Shown: one piece after another, positions 29,258-38,069 of the stretch
Layout of the letters: each line of letters begins with the position of its first letter
How positions within the stretch are numbered: the first letter of the stretch is position 1
NCBI RefSeq assembly: GCF_000024165.1
Contig: NC_013194.1
Coordinates: forward strand, 3,472,001-3,536,000
Source: Accumulibacter phosphatis
GTDB lineage: Bacteria > Pseudomonadota > Gammaproteobacteria > Burkholderiales > Rhodocyclaceae
Direction: 5' to 3'
DNA: 64,000 nt
Translations under genes and position numbers: made by a program
Notes under the pieces: generated by a model
Seen by the model: only the letters and a program-made list of their open reading frames with translations
Told to the model about the DNA's origin: nothing
The model's database searches: none

Positions 29258-30694
29258 ATGGGACAGGCGGAACTGACGCTGGGCGATGCGTCGCTGATCA
29301 CGGTCACCTTCCTGTTTACCGACATCGAAGGATCGACCAGCCTTTGGGAGCGCGAGTCCGAGGCGATGCGCACCGCTTTGCAGCGCCACAATGCACTGCT
29401 CTTCGCCGCGATCGAAGCTCACCGCGGCTGCGTCTTCAAGACCGTCGGCGATGCGTTCTGCGCCACTTTCGACGATGCCGCCGACGCGCTCGGTGCCGCC
29501 TGCCAGATCCAGACCAGCCTGGGTGCCGAGAAGTGGCCGACGCGTGCGCCGTTGCGCGTGCGCGCCGCCCTGCATACCGGCCCCGCGTACCTCTGCGAAG
29601 GCGACTACTTCGGCACGACGGTCAACCGCTGCGCCCGCCTGCTGGCGGTGACGCGCGGCGGCCAGACCTTGCTCAGTTCGGCCACCGAGGCGCTGCTTCG
29701 CACCACCCTGCCCGCCGGCACCAGCCTGCGCGACACCGGTATGCTGCGCCTGCGCGATCTGCCGCATCCGGTGCATGTCTTTCAGTTGATGCATCCCGGC
29801 CTGTCCTCCGGCCTGCTCGAACTGGGCGACACCTCCGGCGGCAACAAGCTGGAGGCAGAGCCGGTGGCGCGTTTCCGGCCGATCGACCTCTACGAGGTTC
29901 CCACCCTGCCGGCGGTCGTCCTGCAGGCGCTGCGAGTGATGCAGGACGCCGGCAGCAACGCCCGGGCAGTGGAGCGCGTGATCGTCAACGACCTCGCGCT
30001 CTCGGCCAAGCTCCTGCGTGTCGCCAACTCGGCGTTCTTCGGTTTCTCGCGCCGCGTCAGCACCATCGCCGACGCCGTACGCGTGCTTGGCTTCACCAAC
30101 GTGCAGGGGATGATCATCTCGGTTGCCGCGTTCGACGTGTTCCGGACCGAACGGCTGAGCCTGGTCGACTTCTGGAAGCACTCGATCGCCACCGCAACGG
30201 CGGCGCGTTTCCTGGCCCCGCGGCTGCCCTGTCTGCCCGACGAAGCATTCATGGCCGGCCTCCTGCACGACATCGGCAAACTGATCTTCGCCGTCCAGGC
30301 GGAACCCGCCTACCAGCGCGTACTCGAGCTCCGGCGGGGATCCGCCATGAGCAGCCTCGACGCCGAGCGCACTCTCTTCGAGTTCACGCATGCGGAGGTT
30401 GGCGAAATGGTCGCCGAGCGCTGGGATCTGCCGGCGCGCTATGTCGCCGCCATCGCTCACCATCACGACCCGCTTGACGCTGGTAGCGAGCGCACGTTCT
30501 GTGCCCTGATCGGACTCGCCGATCAGGCGGCCTACGCGGCGCAGGCCGTCGATTACACGCCAACGGCAGGCGACAGCGAACTGAGCGCCCTGCTCGACAC
30601 GCTCGGTCTCGGCCCGCAGCAATGGGACGATTGCCTGCACCACCTCCAGGAGGCCAGGCCGGCGATCGAAGCCTTCGTCGGCGCGATCCAATGA
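29258..30694 (+). CDS. class III nucleotidyl cyclase fused to HDOD domain
   Basis: Residues 15-190 form a class III adenylate/guanylate cyclase catalytic domain. Metal-binding aspartates are in FLFTDIEGSTSLWE and KTVGDAFCATF, and the transition-state Asn/Arg pair is in FGTTVNRCARL, so the catalytic set looks complete. Residues 215-440 are a HDOD domain (LPAVVLQALRVMQDAGSNAR, LSAKLLRVANSAFFG, GLLHDIGKLIFAV, AHHHDP). HDOD proteins act as adaptors in signalling and usually lack phosphohydrolase activity, though HD and HHH motifs are visible here. It is divergent from the chemoreceptor gene. Confidence 0.9.
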   Translation: MGQAELTLGDASLITVTFLFTDIEGSTSLWERESEAMRTALQRHNALLFAAIEAHRGCVFKTVGDAFCATFDDAADALGAACQIQTSLGAEKWPTRAPLRVRAALHTGPAYLCEGDYFGTTVNRCARLLAVTRGGQTLLSSATEALLRTTLPAGTSLRDTGMLRLRDLPHPVHVFQLMHPGLSSGLLELGDTSGGNKLEAEPVARFRPIDLYEVPTLPAVVLQALRVMQDAGSNARAVERVIVNDLALSAKLLRVANSAFFGFSRRVSTIADAVRVLGFTNVQGMIISVAAFDVFRTERLSLVDFWKHSIATATAARFLAPRLPCLPDEAFMAGLLHDIGKLIFAVQAEPAYQRVLELRRGSAMSSLDAERTLFEFTHAEVGEMVAERWDLPARYVAAIAHHHDPLDAGSERTFCALIGLADQAAYAAQAVDYTPTAGDSELSALLDTLGLGPQQWDDCLHHLQEARPAIEAFVGAIQ

Positions 30695-30726
30695 CATACG
30701 CCGCCGAACGTGCCACGACATACCTC

Positions 30727-30754
30727 TTGCTTGCCCGGCGAAAGTCGCTATAAT
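30727..30754 (+). promoter_or_regulatory. promoter of tRNA-Asp
   Basis: TTGCTT (30727-30732) and a perfect TATAAT (30749-30754) are spaced by 16 bases. The tRNA begins 50 bases downstream, consistent with a short processed 5' leader. Confidence 0.75.
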
Positions 30755-30804
30755 GCGCACCTTTCCAGCCGCGAGAAGATTCATCCACGCTGGCCCGGAA
30801 GCAA

Positions 30805-30881
30805 GGAGTGGTAGTTCAGTTGGTTAGAATACCGGCCTGTCACGCCGGGGGTCGCGGGTTCGAGTCCCGTCCACTCCGCCA
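30805..30881 (+). tRNA. tRNA-Asp (anticodon GTC)
   Basis: The 77-base gene folds as a standard cloverleaf. The acceptor stem GGAGTGG pairs with CCACTCC. The anticodon GTC is at 30839-30841, the T arm is GCGGGTTCGAGTCCCGT, and the 3' CCA is encoded. The sequence is close to E. coli tRNA-Asp. It has its own promoter and terminator, so it is transcribed as a single unit. Confidence 0.97.
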
Positions 30882-30889
30882 GGATCATG

Positions 30890-30924
30890 CGCAAAGCCCA
30901 GTCAACGACTGGGCTTTGCGTTTT
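30890..30924 (+). terminator. intrinsic terminator after tRNA-Asp
   Basis: A perfect 14-bp stem (30890-30903 with 30907-30920, core AAAGCCCAGTC) has a three-base AAC loop and ends in TTTT. It starts nine bases after the tRNA CCA end. Confidence 0.92.
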
Positions 30925-31159
30925 CCGGGCCGGCTTTCCGCATGGCTCAGCCAGGCCTCGCGCGACAAAGGTGGAGCCGCTCCACGCATCGGTGCGCGCC
31001 CGCACTTGGCCGGGCGTCGGCTGGCCGTGCGAAAGCCCCCCACCTTCTTCGCCTGTTTGTTCTATAATCATCGGCTTCCAGTCTGCACCATCTGCCCAGG
31101 CGATCCCACGCTATCGGGATGAACTGGCGCCCGCCCGACCACGAGAACAGGAACTACGA

Positions 31160-33463
31160 ATGACGCCACGACTCGCGTTCGCAATTGCTTTTTCTCTTGC
31201 CTGCGGTGCCGCTGCTTCTGACGAAGCCACTGGCCAAGGCTTTACTCCGCTGCTGCAACCGCCCCCCGGTCGCAACGGCGCGTCGGGCAGCGCCGCCGAC
31301 CCGGCGCTGCAGATCGGCACGGCCGGCGCTCTGCCGGTCATCGAACTCGTTGCACCCAGCGCGCTGCCCGAGCCGATCGACCTCACGTCCGAACCCGAGG
31401 AACTGTACCAGCGCCTGCGCCAGGGCTTCGCGATGCCGAACATCAACAACGCGCTGGTCCTCCATCATCAGCAGTGGTACCTGAACCACCCGGAGTCGCT
31501 GCGCCGCATGGTCGAGCGCAGCAGCCGCTACCTGCACCATATCGTCGAAGAAATCGAGAAGCGCGGCATGCCGATGGAGCTGGCCCTGCTACCGATGGTC
31601 GAGAGCGCCTACAACCCGACGGCGTACTCGCGCAGTCATGCGTCCGGCCTGTGGCAGTTCGTTCCGGCGACAGGCAAGCAGTACAAACTCGAGCAGAACT
31701 GGTGGGCCGACGGACGACGCGACATCGTCGCCTCGACGGCTGCCGCACTCGAATACCTGCAGTACATCTATGAACTGCACGGCGACTGGCATCTGGCGCT
31801 CGCCTCGTACAACTGGGGTGAGGGCGCTGTCGGGCGAGCCATCAGCAAGAACGCCGCCCAGGGCTTGCCGTGCGACTACCTCAGCCTGAAGATGCCCGAG
31901 GAGACGCGCCAGTACGTACCCAAGCTGCAGGCGTTGAAAAACATCTTCAGCAATCCGAACATCCTCGCCAACCTCAATCTTCGCGGCGTCCCCAACCGCC
32001 CGTATTTTGCGACCGTTACCAACACCGCGAACATCGACGTCAAGTTGGCGGCCGAGCTTGCCGGAATGCCGTTGAAGGAATTCGTGGCGCTGAACCCGGC
32101 GCACAACCGTCCGGTGATCAAGTCGGAAACTCCGATGGTAATCCCGGCTGACCGGGTGGATACCTTCATCAGCAACCTCGAGGCCCACGAGGGAAGCGAG
32201 AAGCCTCTCTCCTCCTGGCAGCCCTACACGCTGCGTGCCGGCGAGAAGCTCGAAGAGGTCGCGCCGCGCTTCGGCATGACGCTGGCGAACCTCAGGGCGG
32301 TCAACGGCATCAATGGCCGGATCAGGGTTTCCGCCGGACAGACCTTGCTGGTTGCCGCACAGGAAGGCGCGGAAGTCGCCGACCTGGCCGCGCTGCCTGA
32401 ACAGCCGCTCGCTGCCGAAACGCAGCGCATCGCCGAAACGGCGCCTCGCCTGCCGAAGGTCGAGCCGACGCCGGTCGTGACGACTCGCACGCACACCGTG
32501 GCGAAGGGGGAAACCCTGCCCGGGCTGGCGCAGCGCTATGGCATGACCCTCGCCGAACTGAAACAAATGAACAAGTTGCGCGCCGACCGTCTTGCCCCGG
32601 GCCTGCGGCTGACCGTCGTGGTCGCTGACCCCGCCGGCAAGGCGCCAGCCAGCAGCCAACGCACCGCACTGGCTGAGGTCGACAGCAAGACTGCCGCACG
32701 CACCGAGCCGGCCACAGTGGCTACCACGCGCACGCATACTGTCGCCAAGGGCGAAACCCTGCGCGTGATCGCCCAGCGCTATGACATGACGCTCGCCGAG
32801 CTGAAACAGATCAACAAGCTGCGCGCCGATCAGGTCAACGCGGGAACGCGGCTGGCCGTGGCCGCACCCGAAGCAGGTAGCAAGCCGACGGCGGCCGTCC
32901 AACGCACGACGCTGGCTGAAGTCGACAACAAAGCTGCCGCACCCCGTGCAGAGCCGGCCTCTGCCACGCGCATGCACACCGTGGCGAAGGGCGAGACTCT
33001 GTTCAGTGTCGCCCAGCGCTATGGCATGAGTATGAGCGAACTGAAGCAGGTCAACAGATTGCGTGTGGACCAAATCAACGCGGGAACCCGACTGGCTGTC
33101 GCGGCGCCCGAGCCTGCCAGCAAGCCAGCCTCCCCTGCCAGGAATCGCACCGACGTCGCCGAGCTCGAGAGCAGGCAAGGCAAGGCCGCCACCGAGAGCC
33201 GCCAGAGCCTGGCCAAGAGCGACGCGAAGGCCGAGGCAAAGCCTGGAAAGAAGGGCGAAGCCCTGGTTGAGCAGAACCGGCAAGCCGCCAGGAAACCAGC
33301 AAAGCTCGCCCAATACACGATCCGCCGCGGCGACACGCTGGTCTCGATCGCCAAGCAGTTCAAGGTCGAAAAAGACGATCTTCTGCGCTGGAACCGCCTT
33401 CAACCCAATGACATCAAGGCGGGGCAGACGCTCACCATCCAGCTGGTGCAGAACACGTTCTGA
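31160..33463 (+). CDS. mltD: membrane-bound lytic murein transglycosylase D with five LysM repeats
   Basis: The 767-residue exported enzyme cleaves peptidoglycan glycan strands. A signal peptide (about 1-19) precedes a transglycosylase domain with the catalytic glutamate in LALLPMVESAYNPTAYS and the signature ASGLWQFVPATGKQYKL. Five LysM domains follow, beginning at QPYTLRAGEKL, RTHTVAKGETLPG, RTHTVAKGETLRV, RMHTVAKGETLFS and AQYTIRRGDTL; E. coli MltD has two. Repeats 2-4 are near-identical, implying duplication. The linkers are Ala/Lys-rich. ATG 31160 follows ACAGGA; the frame open from 30887 covers the tRNA terminator. A TATAAT (31063-31068) upstream may be the -10 box. Confidence 0.94.
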   Translation: MTPRLAFAIAFSLACGAAASDEATGQGFTPLLQPPPGRNGASGSAADPALQIGTAGALPVIELVAPSALPEPIDLTSEPEELYQRLRQGFAMPNINNALVLHHQQWYLNHPESLRRMVERSSRYLHHIVEEIEKRGMPMELALLPMVESAYNPTAYSRSHASGLWQFVPATGKQYKLEQNWWADGRRDIVASTAAALEYLQYIYELHGDWHLALASYNWGEGAVGRAISKNAAQGLPCDYLSLKMPEETRQYVPKLQALKNIFSNPNILANLNLRGVPNRPYFATVTNTANIDVKLAAELAGMPLKEFVALNPAHNRPVIKSETPMVIPADRVDTFISNLEAHEGSEKPLSSWQPYTLRAGEKLEEVAPRFGMTLANLRAVNGINGRIRVSAGQTLLVAAQEGAEVADLAALPEQPLAAETQRIAETAPRLPKVEPTPVVTTRTHTVAKGETLPGLAQRYGMTLAELKQMNKLRADRLAPGLRLTVVVADPAGKAPASSQRTALAEVDSKTAARTEPATVATTRTHTVAKGETLRVIAQRYDMTLAELKQINKLRADQVNAGTRLAVAAPEAGSKPTAAVQRTTLAEVDNKAAAPRAEPASATRMHTVAKGETLFSVAQRYGMSMSELKQVNRLRVDQINAGTRLAVAAPEPASKPASPARNRTDVAELESRQGKAATESRQSLAKSDAKAEAKPGKKGEALVEQNRQAARKPAKLAQYTIRRGDTLVSIAKQFKVEKDDLLRWNRLQPNDIKAGQTLTIQLVQNTF

Positions 33464-33591
33464 CGCGGCGAAGCGCCGGCGCCAGTACGGCACGCCGCGT
33501 TGGCGCCGCCAGGGAGCCGGGGGCCTCCTCGCATGGCATCCGCCGCAGGTGTGGGGCGGTACCCCGGCGCCGCATTGGCGGACCAGCAAGC

Positions 33592-35637
33592 CTACCGGTA
33601 GAGATGACAGCGGACCGTATGCGTCGCGGTCAGCGTGCTCGTCTCGGGGTAGCGCTCGCGGCATGCCGCGCTGGCTTGCCGGCAACGCGGATGAAAATGA
33701 CAACCGGCCGGCGGATTGGCTGGTGAAGGAATCTCGCCCGGCAAGCGGATGTAGTCTGGCCGCGCGTCGAGACGCGGGCTCGGTACGGCCGACAACAGCG
33801 CCTGCGTGTAGGGGTGACTCGGCGACCGCAGAACCTCATCGACCGTACCACGCTCGACGATGCGGCCAAGATACATCACCGCCACCGCGTGTGCCAGGTG
33901 GTCGACAACCGCGAAGTTGTGCGTGATGAACAGGTAGGCCAGACCGAGATCGGCCTGCAGCGTGGCGAGCAGATTGAGTATCTGCGCCTGCACCGAAACG
34001 TCGAGAGCCGACGTCGGTTCGTCGCAGATCACCAGATCCGGTTGCACCGCCAGGGCGCGCGCAATCGCAATCCGCTGCCGCTGACCGCCCGAGAATTCGT
34101 GCGGATAGCGCCCGGCGGCGGCCACATCGAGCCCGACCTGCCGCAGCACGGCAGCGATTGCTGCCGCCCTGCCCTCGCCTTGGGGATCGACGCCGAGCGC
34201 CTGCATCCCCTCGCCAATGATTTCGCCGACCGACATGCGCGGGTTGAGCGAAGCGAAAGGATCCTGGAAGATCATCTGCATGCGGCGGCGCAGCGGCCGC
34301 TGCGCGCTGCGCGACAGGCCGCCGAGTTCCTGACCGAGCAGGCGCACGCTGCCGGCGCTGGCCATGATGAGTTGCAGGATCGCCTTGCCGACCGTCGTCT
34401 TGCCGCAGCCCGACTCGCCGACCAGCGCCAGTGTCCGGCCACGCGCCAGTTCAAGCGAAACCCCGTCCACCGCCCGCACGTGCCCGACGGTCCGTTGCAG
34501 GATCCCGCGGCGGATCGGGAAGTACACGCGCAGATCGTCGACAGCGAGCAGCGCCGGCTCGCCCATCGGCTGCACGGCAACGGCATCTGCGCCGCCAACA
34601 GCGGTTCCGGATACACCGCCGCTTCCTGCCCCGGCACCCTGTCCGTCGTCGAGATGACAGCGCACGCGATGCCCGACCGCCACCTGCCGCCATTGCGGCG
34701 ACTGCTGCCGACAGCGATCCCAGGCGTGCGGACAGCGCGCCGCGAAGCGACAGCCGCCGGGCATCTCCGACAGCGACGGCACCTGCCCCGGAATCGTCTC
34801 CAGCCGACCGCGACGCTGGGCGAGATTCGGCAGGGCGGCAAACAGCTTCTGCGTATAGGGATGACGTGGCGAGGAAAAGAACGCGGCGCGTGGCGCTTCC
34901 TCGACGATCTCGCCCGCGTACATGACGCCGACACGCGTCGCCATTTGCGCGACGACGCCGAGGTCGTGCGTGATCAACAGCATGCCCATCGCCCGCTCGG
35001 CCTGCAGGCGGCGCAGCAACTCGAGAATCTGCGCCTGAATGGTGACGTCGAGCGCCGTCGTCGGCTCGTCGGCGATCAGCAGGCTCGGATTGCCGGCGAG
35101 CGCGACGGCGATCATCACCCGCTGCTTCATGCCGCCGGAGAGCTGGAAGGGGTACTCGCCGAGGCGACGTTCTGGATCGGCAATGCCGACCGCCATCAGC
35201 AGCTCGAGCGCGCGCGCGCGCGCCGCCTGCCCGGCCAGCCCGAGATGGCGCTCGAGTACCTCGCTCAACTGGTGACCGACGGTGAGCACCGGATTGAGGC
35301 TTGTCGCCGGTTCCTGGAAGATCATCGCCATGCCGCCGCCGCGCACGCCGCGCATCTCGGCTTCCGGCAAGCGCAGCAGATCACGCCCGGCGAAACGCAT
35401 CTGGCCGCCGACGATCCGTCCGGCAGCCGGCAGCAGGCGCAGCAGGCCGAGCGCCGTCGCCGACTTGCCACAGCCTGATTCCCCGAGCAAGGCCAGCGTC
35501 TCGCCGGCGGCAACGCTGAACGACACGCCATCGACGGCGGTCAGCAGCGAGCGACCGCTCGCGAAGGCGAGGCGCAGATCGTCTACGGCGAGCAGGATCT
35601 CGTTGCGCGTTCCACCCACGTCGACTTTCTCGTTCAT
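33592..35637 (-). CDS. dual-ATPase subunit of peptide-type ABC transporter
   Basis: The 681-residue protein contains two complete ABC ATPases. Each has Walker A (GESGCGKSATAL; GESGCGKTTVGK), a signature (LSGGMKQRVMIA; FSGGQRQRIAIARAL) and Walker B (LLIADEPTTALDVT; LVICDEPTSALDVS). Each is followed by the oligopeptide-type C-terminal extension with clustered cysteines (GGCRFAARCPHAWDRC; GCHFHPRCRQASAAC). This layout equals YejF/GsiA. It energises the importer formed with the two permeases upstream. Its ATG overlaps the permease stop (ATGA), which shows translational coupling. Confidence 0.94.
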   Translation of the reverse strand: MNEKVDVGGTRNEILLAVDDLRLAFASGRSLLTAVDGVSFSVAAGETLALLGESGCGKSATALGLLRLLPAAGRIVGGQMRFAGRDLLRLPEAEMRGVRGGGMAMIFQEPATSLNPVLTVGHQLSEVLERHLGLAGQAARARALELLMAVGIADPERRLGEYPFQLSGGMKQRVMIAVALAGNPSLLIADEPTTALDVTIQAQILELLRRLQAERAMGMLLITHDLGVVAQMATRVGVMYAGEIVEEAPRAAFFSSPRHPYTQKLFAALPNLAQRRGRLETIPGQVPSLSEMPGGCRFAARCPHAWDRCRQQSPQWRQVAVGHRVRCHLDDGQGAGAGSGGVSGTAVGGADAVAVQPMGEPALLAVDDLRVYFPIRRGILQRTVGHVRAVDGVSLELARGRTLALVGESGCGKTTVGKAILQLIMASAGSVRLLGQELGGLSRSAQRPLRRRMQMIFQDPFASLNPRMSVGEIIGEGMQALGVDPQGEGRAAAIAAVLRQVGLDVAAAGRYPHEFSGGQRQRIAIARALAVQPDLVICDEPTSALDVSVQAQILNLLATLQADLGLAYLFITHNFAVVDHLAHAVAVMYLGRIVERGTVDEVLRSPSHPYTQALLSAVPSPRLDARPDYIRLPGEIPSPANPPAGCHFHPRCRQASAACRERYPETSTLTATHTVRCHLYR

Positions 35638-37076
35638 GCCGCCCCCGCAAGGCGCGGATCGAAGGCGTCGCGCACGGCGTCGGCGAGCAGGTTCGCGGCG
35701 AGCACCAGTGTGAACATGAAGACGAAAGCGGCGGCCAGCGACCACCAGACCATCGGCTCGCGGGCCAGCTCCATGCGCGCATTGTTGATCATCGTGCCGA
35801 AGCTGATCATCGTCGGATCGACGCCGATGCCGACATAGGAGAGCACTGCTTCGGCGAGCACCAGGCTCGAGAAGTCCATGACCAGCGCAATGATCACGAT
35901 GTGCATCAGGTTCGGCAGGATGTGGCGCGCGATGATGCGCAGGTCGGAGACGCCGAAGGCCTGCGCCGCCTGGATGTATTCGAGCTCGCGCAGCTTCAGC
36001 GTCTCGCCGCGCAACAACCGGCACAGGCCGGTCCAACTGGTGACGCCGAGTATGAAACAGAGCGCCAGCAAACGCAGGTCGGCGCGCTCGGCGGCGGTTT
36101 CGAACCACTGCGGATGCGTATCGATGAGCACCTGCATCATGAGCACCGCGGCGGCGATCAACAGGACCCCGGGGATCGAACTCAGCGTCGTATAGAGATA
36201 CTGAATCACGTCATCGACCCAGCCGCGGAAGTAACCGGCGAGGACGCCGAGCAGGATCGACAGCGGCAGCATCACCAGCGTCGTCACCAGACCGATGACC
36301 AGTGCCGTGCGTACGCTCTTGAGAATCTGATAGAGCACGTCCTGGCCGACCTTGTCGGTTCCGAAAACGTGGTAATCGGCGGCGAGCATCGCCACCGGCA
36401 ACAGGAGCAGCAGCAGCGCGGCCATCGCCGCGAGCACGGCGTTCCAGGCAAAATCGCACTCGTTGCGCCAGATTCGCCGCCACGCCGCGCGGTGCGAGCA
36501 GGCATGGGCGCGCGCCAGACCGGCCGCCGTCATCGCCGCCACAGCCCACCAGGCGACGACACCGAGTGCCAGCGCGGCGAGCAAGCGCTGCCCGACATCG
36601 GCATCGCGGCGCCACTCGTCGGCACCGAGGTGCGCGCCGCCGTGCTTCAGACGCGGATAATCGCGCGTCTGGCGAATCCGCCCATCGGCGTCGCGCACCT
36701 CGATCGCTTCCTTGGCGTAGGCGCGCGTCGCCAGCGGCTCGGAGTAGGTCTTCTCGGTGCGCGTGCGCAGCGGCGTCAGAAGCGCATCGAGGAGCGACAG
36801 CACCTCAATGGCGTAAGCCGTCGACGGCTGGCCGGCAACCGCCTGCCCTTCGCGGCTTTCCAGGCGCGGCCGGAAGTGGATGGAATCGAGCAGACCGACC
36901 GCGACGAAGACGACCAGCACCGTCGCCGAGGCCATCCCTGCCCGGCTCCGGCCGACCCGCCGCCAGGCAGCGCGCAGCAGTGGATTGCCGGTCGACAGCC
37001 AGCCGACCACGATCGCCGCGAGCACCAGCAGCCAGATCAGCAGGTCGGACCAAAGAATGACGGGAAGGAAAGTCAT
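35634..37076 (-). CDS. ABC peptide transporter permease (YejE-like), enlarged
   Basis: The 480-residue inner-membrane protein ends in a standard BPD_transp_1 domain. It contains the ATPase-contact loop EYIQAAQAFGVSDLRIIARH and the preceding FGTDKVGQDVLYQILKSVR. It is about 140 residues longer than E. coli YejE. The extra part lies between the first two membrane helices and contains a soluble region plus additional hydrophobic helices (about 165-185, 210-235). Start and stop overlap the neighbours (TGATG with the upstream permease, ATGA with the ATPase), so this is a tight operon. Confidence 0.9.
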   Translation of the reverse strand: MTFLPVILWSDLLIWLLVLAAIVVGWLSTGNPLLRAAWRRVGRSRAGMASATVLVVFVAVGLLDSIHFRPRLESREGQAVAGQPSTAYAIEVLSLLDALLTPLRTRTEKTYSEPLATRAYAKEAIEVRDADGRIRQTRDYPRLKHGGAHLGADEWRRDADVGQRLLAALALGVVAWWAVAAMTAAGLARAHACSHRAAWRRIWRNECDFAWNAVLAAMAALLLLLLPVAMLAADYHVFGTDKVGQDVLYQILKSVRTALVIGLVTTLVMLPLSILLGVLAGYFRGWVDDVIQYLYTTLSSIPGVLLIAAAVLMMQVLIDTHPQWFETAAERADLRLLALCFILGVTSWTGLCRLLRGETLKLRELEYIQAAQAFGVSDLRIIARHILPNLMHIVIIALVMDFSSLVLAEAVLSYVGIGVDPTMISFGTMINNARMELAREPMVWWSLAAAFVFMFTLVLAANLLADAVRDAFDPRLAGAA

Positions 37077-38053
37077 CAGTTGAAGCGAATCCGCGGGTCG
37101 ACGAAGGTATAGGAGATGTCGGTCAGGATCAGGCCGACGATGTAGAGCACCGAGCCGATGAACACCATCGCGCGCACCACGGCAAAGTCCTGCGCGTTTA
37201 TCGCGTCTATCGTGTAGCTGCCCAGCCCGGGAATGCCGAAGAACGACTCAGTGAGCAGAGAACCCATGAAAAGCAAGGGAATGACGACGACGACGCCGGT
37301 CAGGATCGGAATCATCGCGTTGCGCAGCACGTGACGGAACAACACGGTCACTTCCGACAACCCCTTGGCGCGCGCCGTGCGCACGTAGTCGCGGGAAATC
37401 TCCTCGATGAAGATCGTACGGTACCAGCGCGCCGAAGAACCGATGCCGGAGATGACGCCGATGGCCATCGGCAGGATGAGAAATTTCCAGGCATCGAGGC
37501 CGCCCCCGTAGCCCGAGATCGGCACCAGCTTCCAGATCTTGCTGATCAGATACTGGCCCCCGATGATGTAGAAAAGGCCCGAGATCGACATCATCGCGAC
37601 GCACAGAACGACTCCCCAGAAGTCGAGATAGCTGGCGCGGAAGAAGGTCAGCAGCAAGGCGAACGAGACGGTCACCAGCAGACCAAGAACGAAGGTCGGC
37701 AGCGCGATGGCCAGCGATGGCCCCATGCGCGTTCGAATCTCCCTGGCGATGTCGCGGCCGTCCTCGGCGCGTCCGAAGTCGCCGGCAAACATGCGCGCCG
37801 ACTTGTCGAAGAAGATGGTGTCGGTCAGCACGCCGACGCCGGCGGCCGATCCGTTGATGAACAGCGGCTTGTCGTAGCCACGTTCGGCTTTCCATTTGGC
37901 GATCGCTTCCGGCGTCACGCGCTTGACGCCGAGTTGCATGCGCGCCATGTCGTCAGGCGTATTCACAACGAAGAACAGCGCGAAAGTGATCAGGTTCACA
38001 CCGATCAGGATCGGCAGCGCGTAGAGCAGGCGGCGAACGATGTAGGCGAGCAT
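37076..38053 (-). CDS. ABC peptide transporter permease (YejB/DppB-like)
   Basis: The 325-residue protein starts with the family N-terminus MLAYIVRRLLYALPILIGVN. It carries the coupling helix DYVRTARAKGLSEVTVLFRH and the C-terminal DISYTFVDPRIRFN typical of the YejB/DppB/OppB group. It pairs with the downstream permease at 35634. The stop overlaps the next start by one base. Confidence 0.93.
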   Translation of the reverse strand: MLAYIVRRLLYALPILIGVNLITFALFFVVNTPDDMARMQLGVKRVTPEAIAKWKAERGYDKPLFINGSAAGVGVLTDTIFFDKSARMFAGDFGRAEDGRDIAREIRTRMGPSLAIALPTFVLGLLVTVSFALLLTFFRASYLDFWGVVLCVAMMSISGLFYIIGGQYLISKIWKLVPISGYGGGLDAWKFLILPMAIGVISGIGSSARWYRTIFIEEISRDYVRTARAKGLSEVTVLFRHVLRNAMIPILTGVVVVIPLLFMGSLLTESFFGIPGLGSYTIDAINAQDFAVVRAMVFIGSVLYIVGLILTDISYTFVDPRIRFN

Positions 38054-38069
38054 GGTCGGTGACTGAGCC

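Noticed and set aside
30805..30881. tRNA-Asp as an integration site for a genomic island
   Set aside because: No repeat of the tRNA 3' end and no integrase are seen nearby; the tRNA has its own promoter and terminator and the next gene is mltD.
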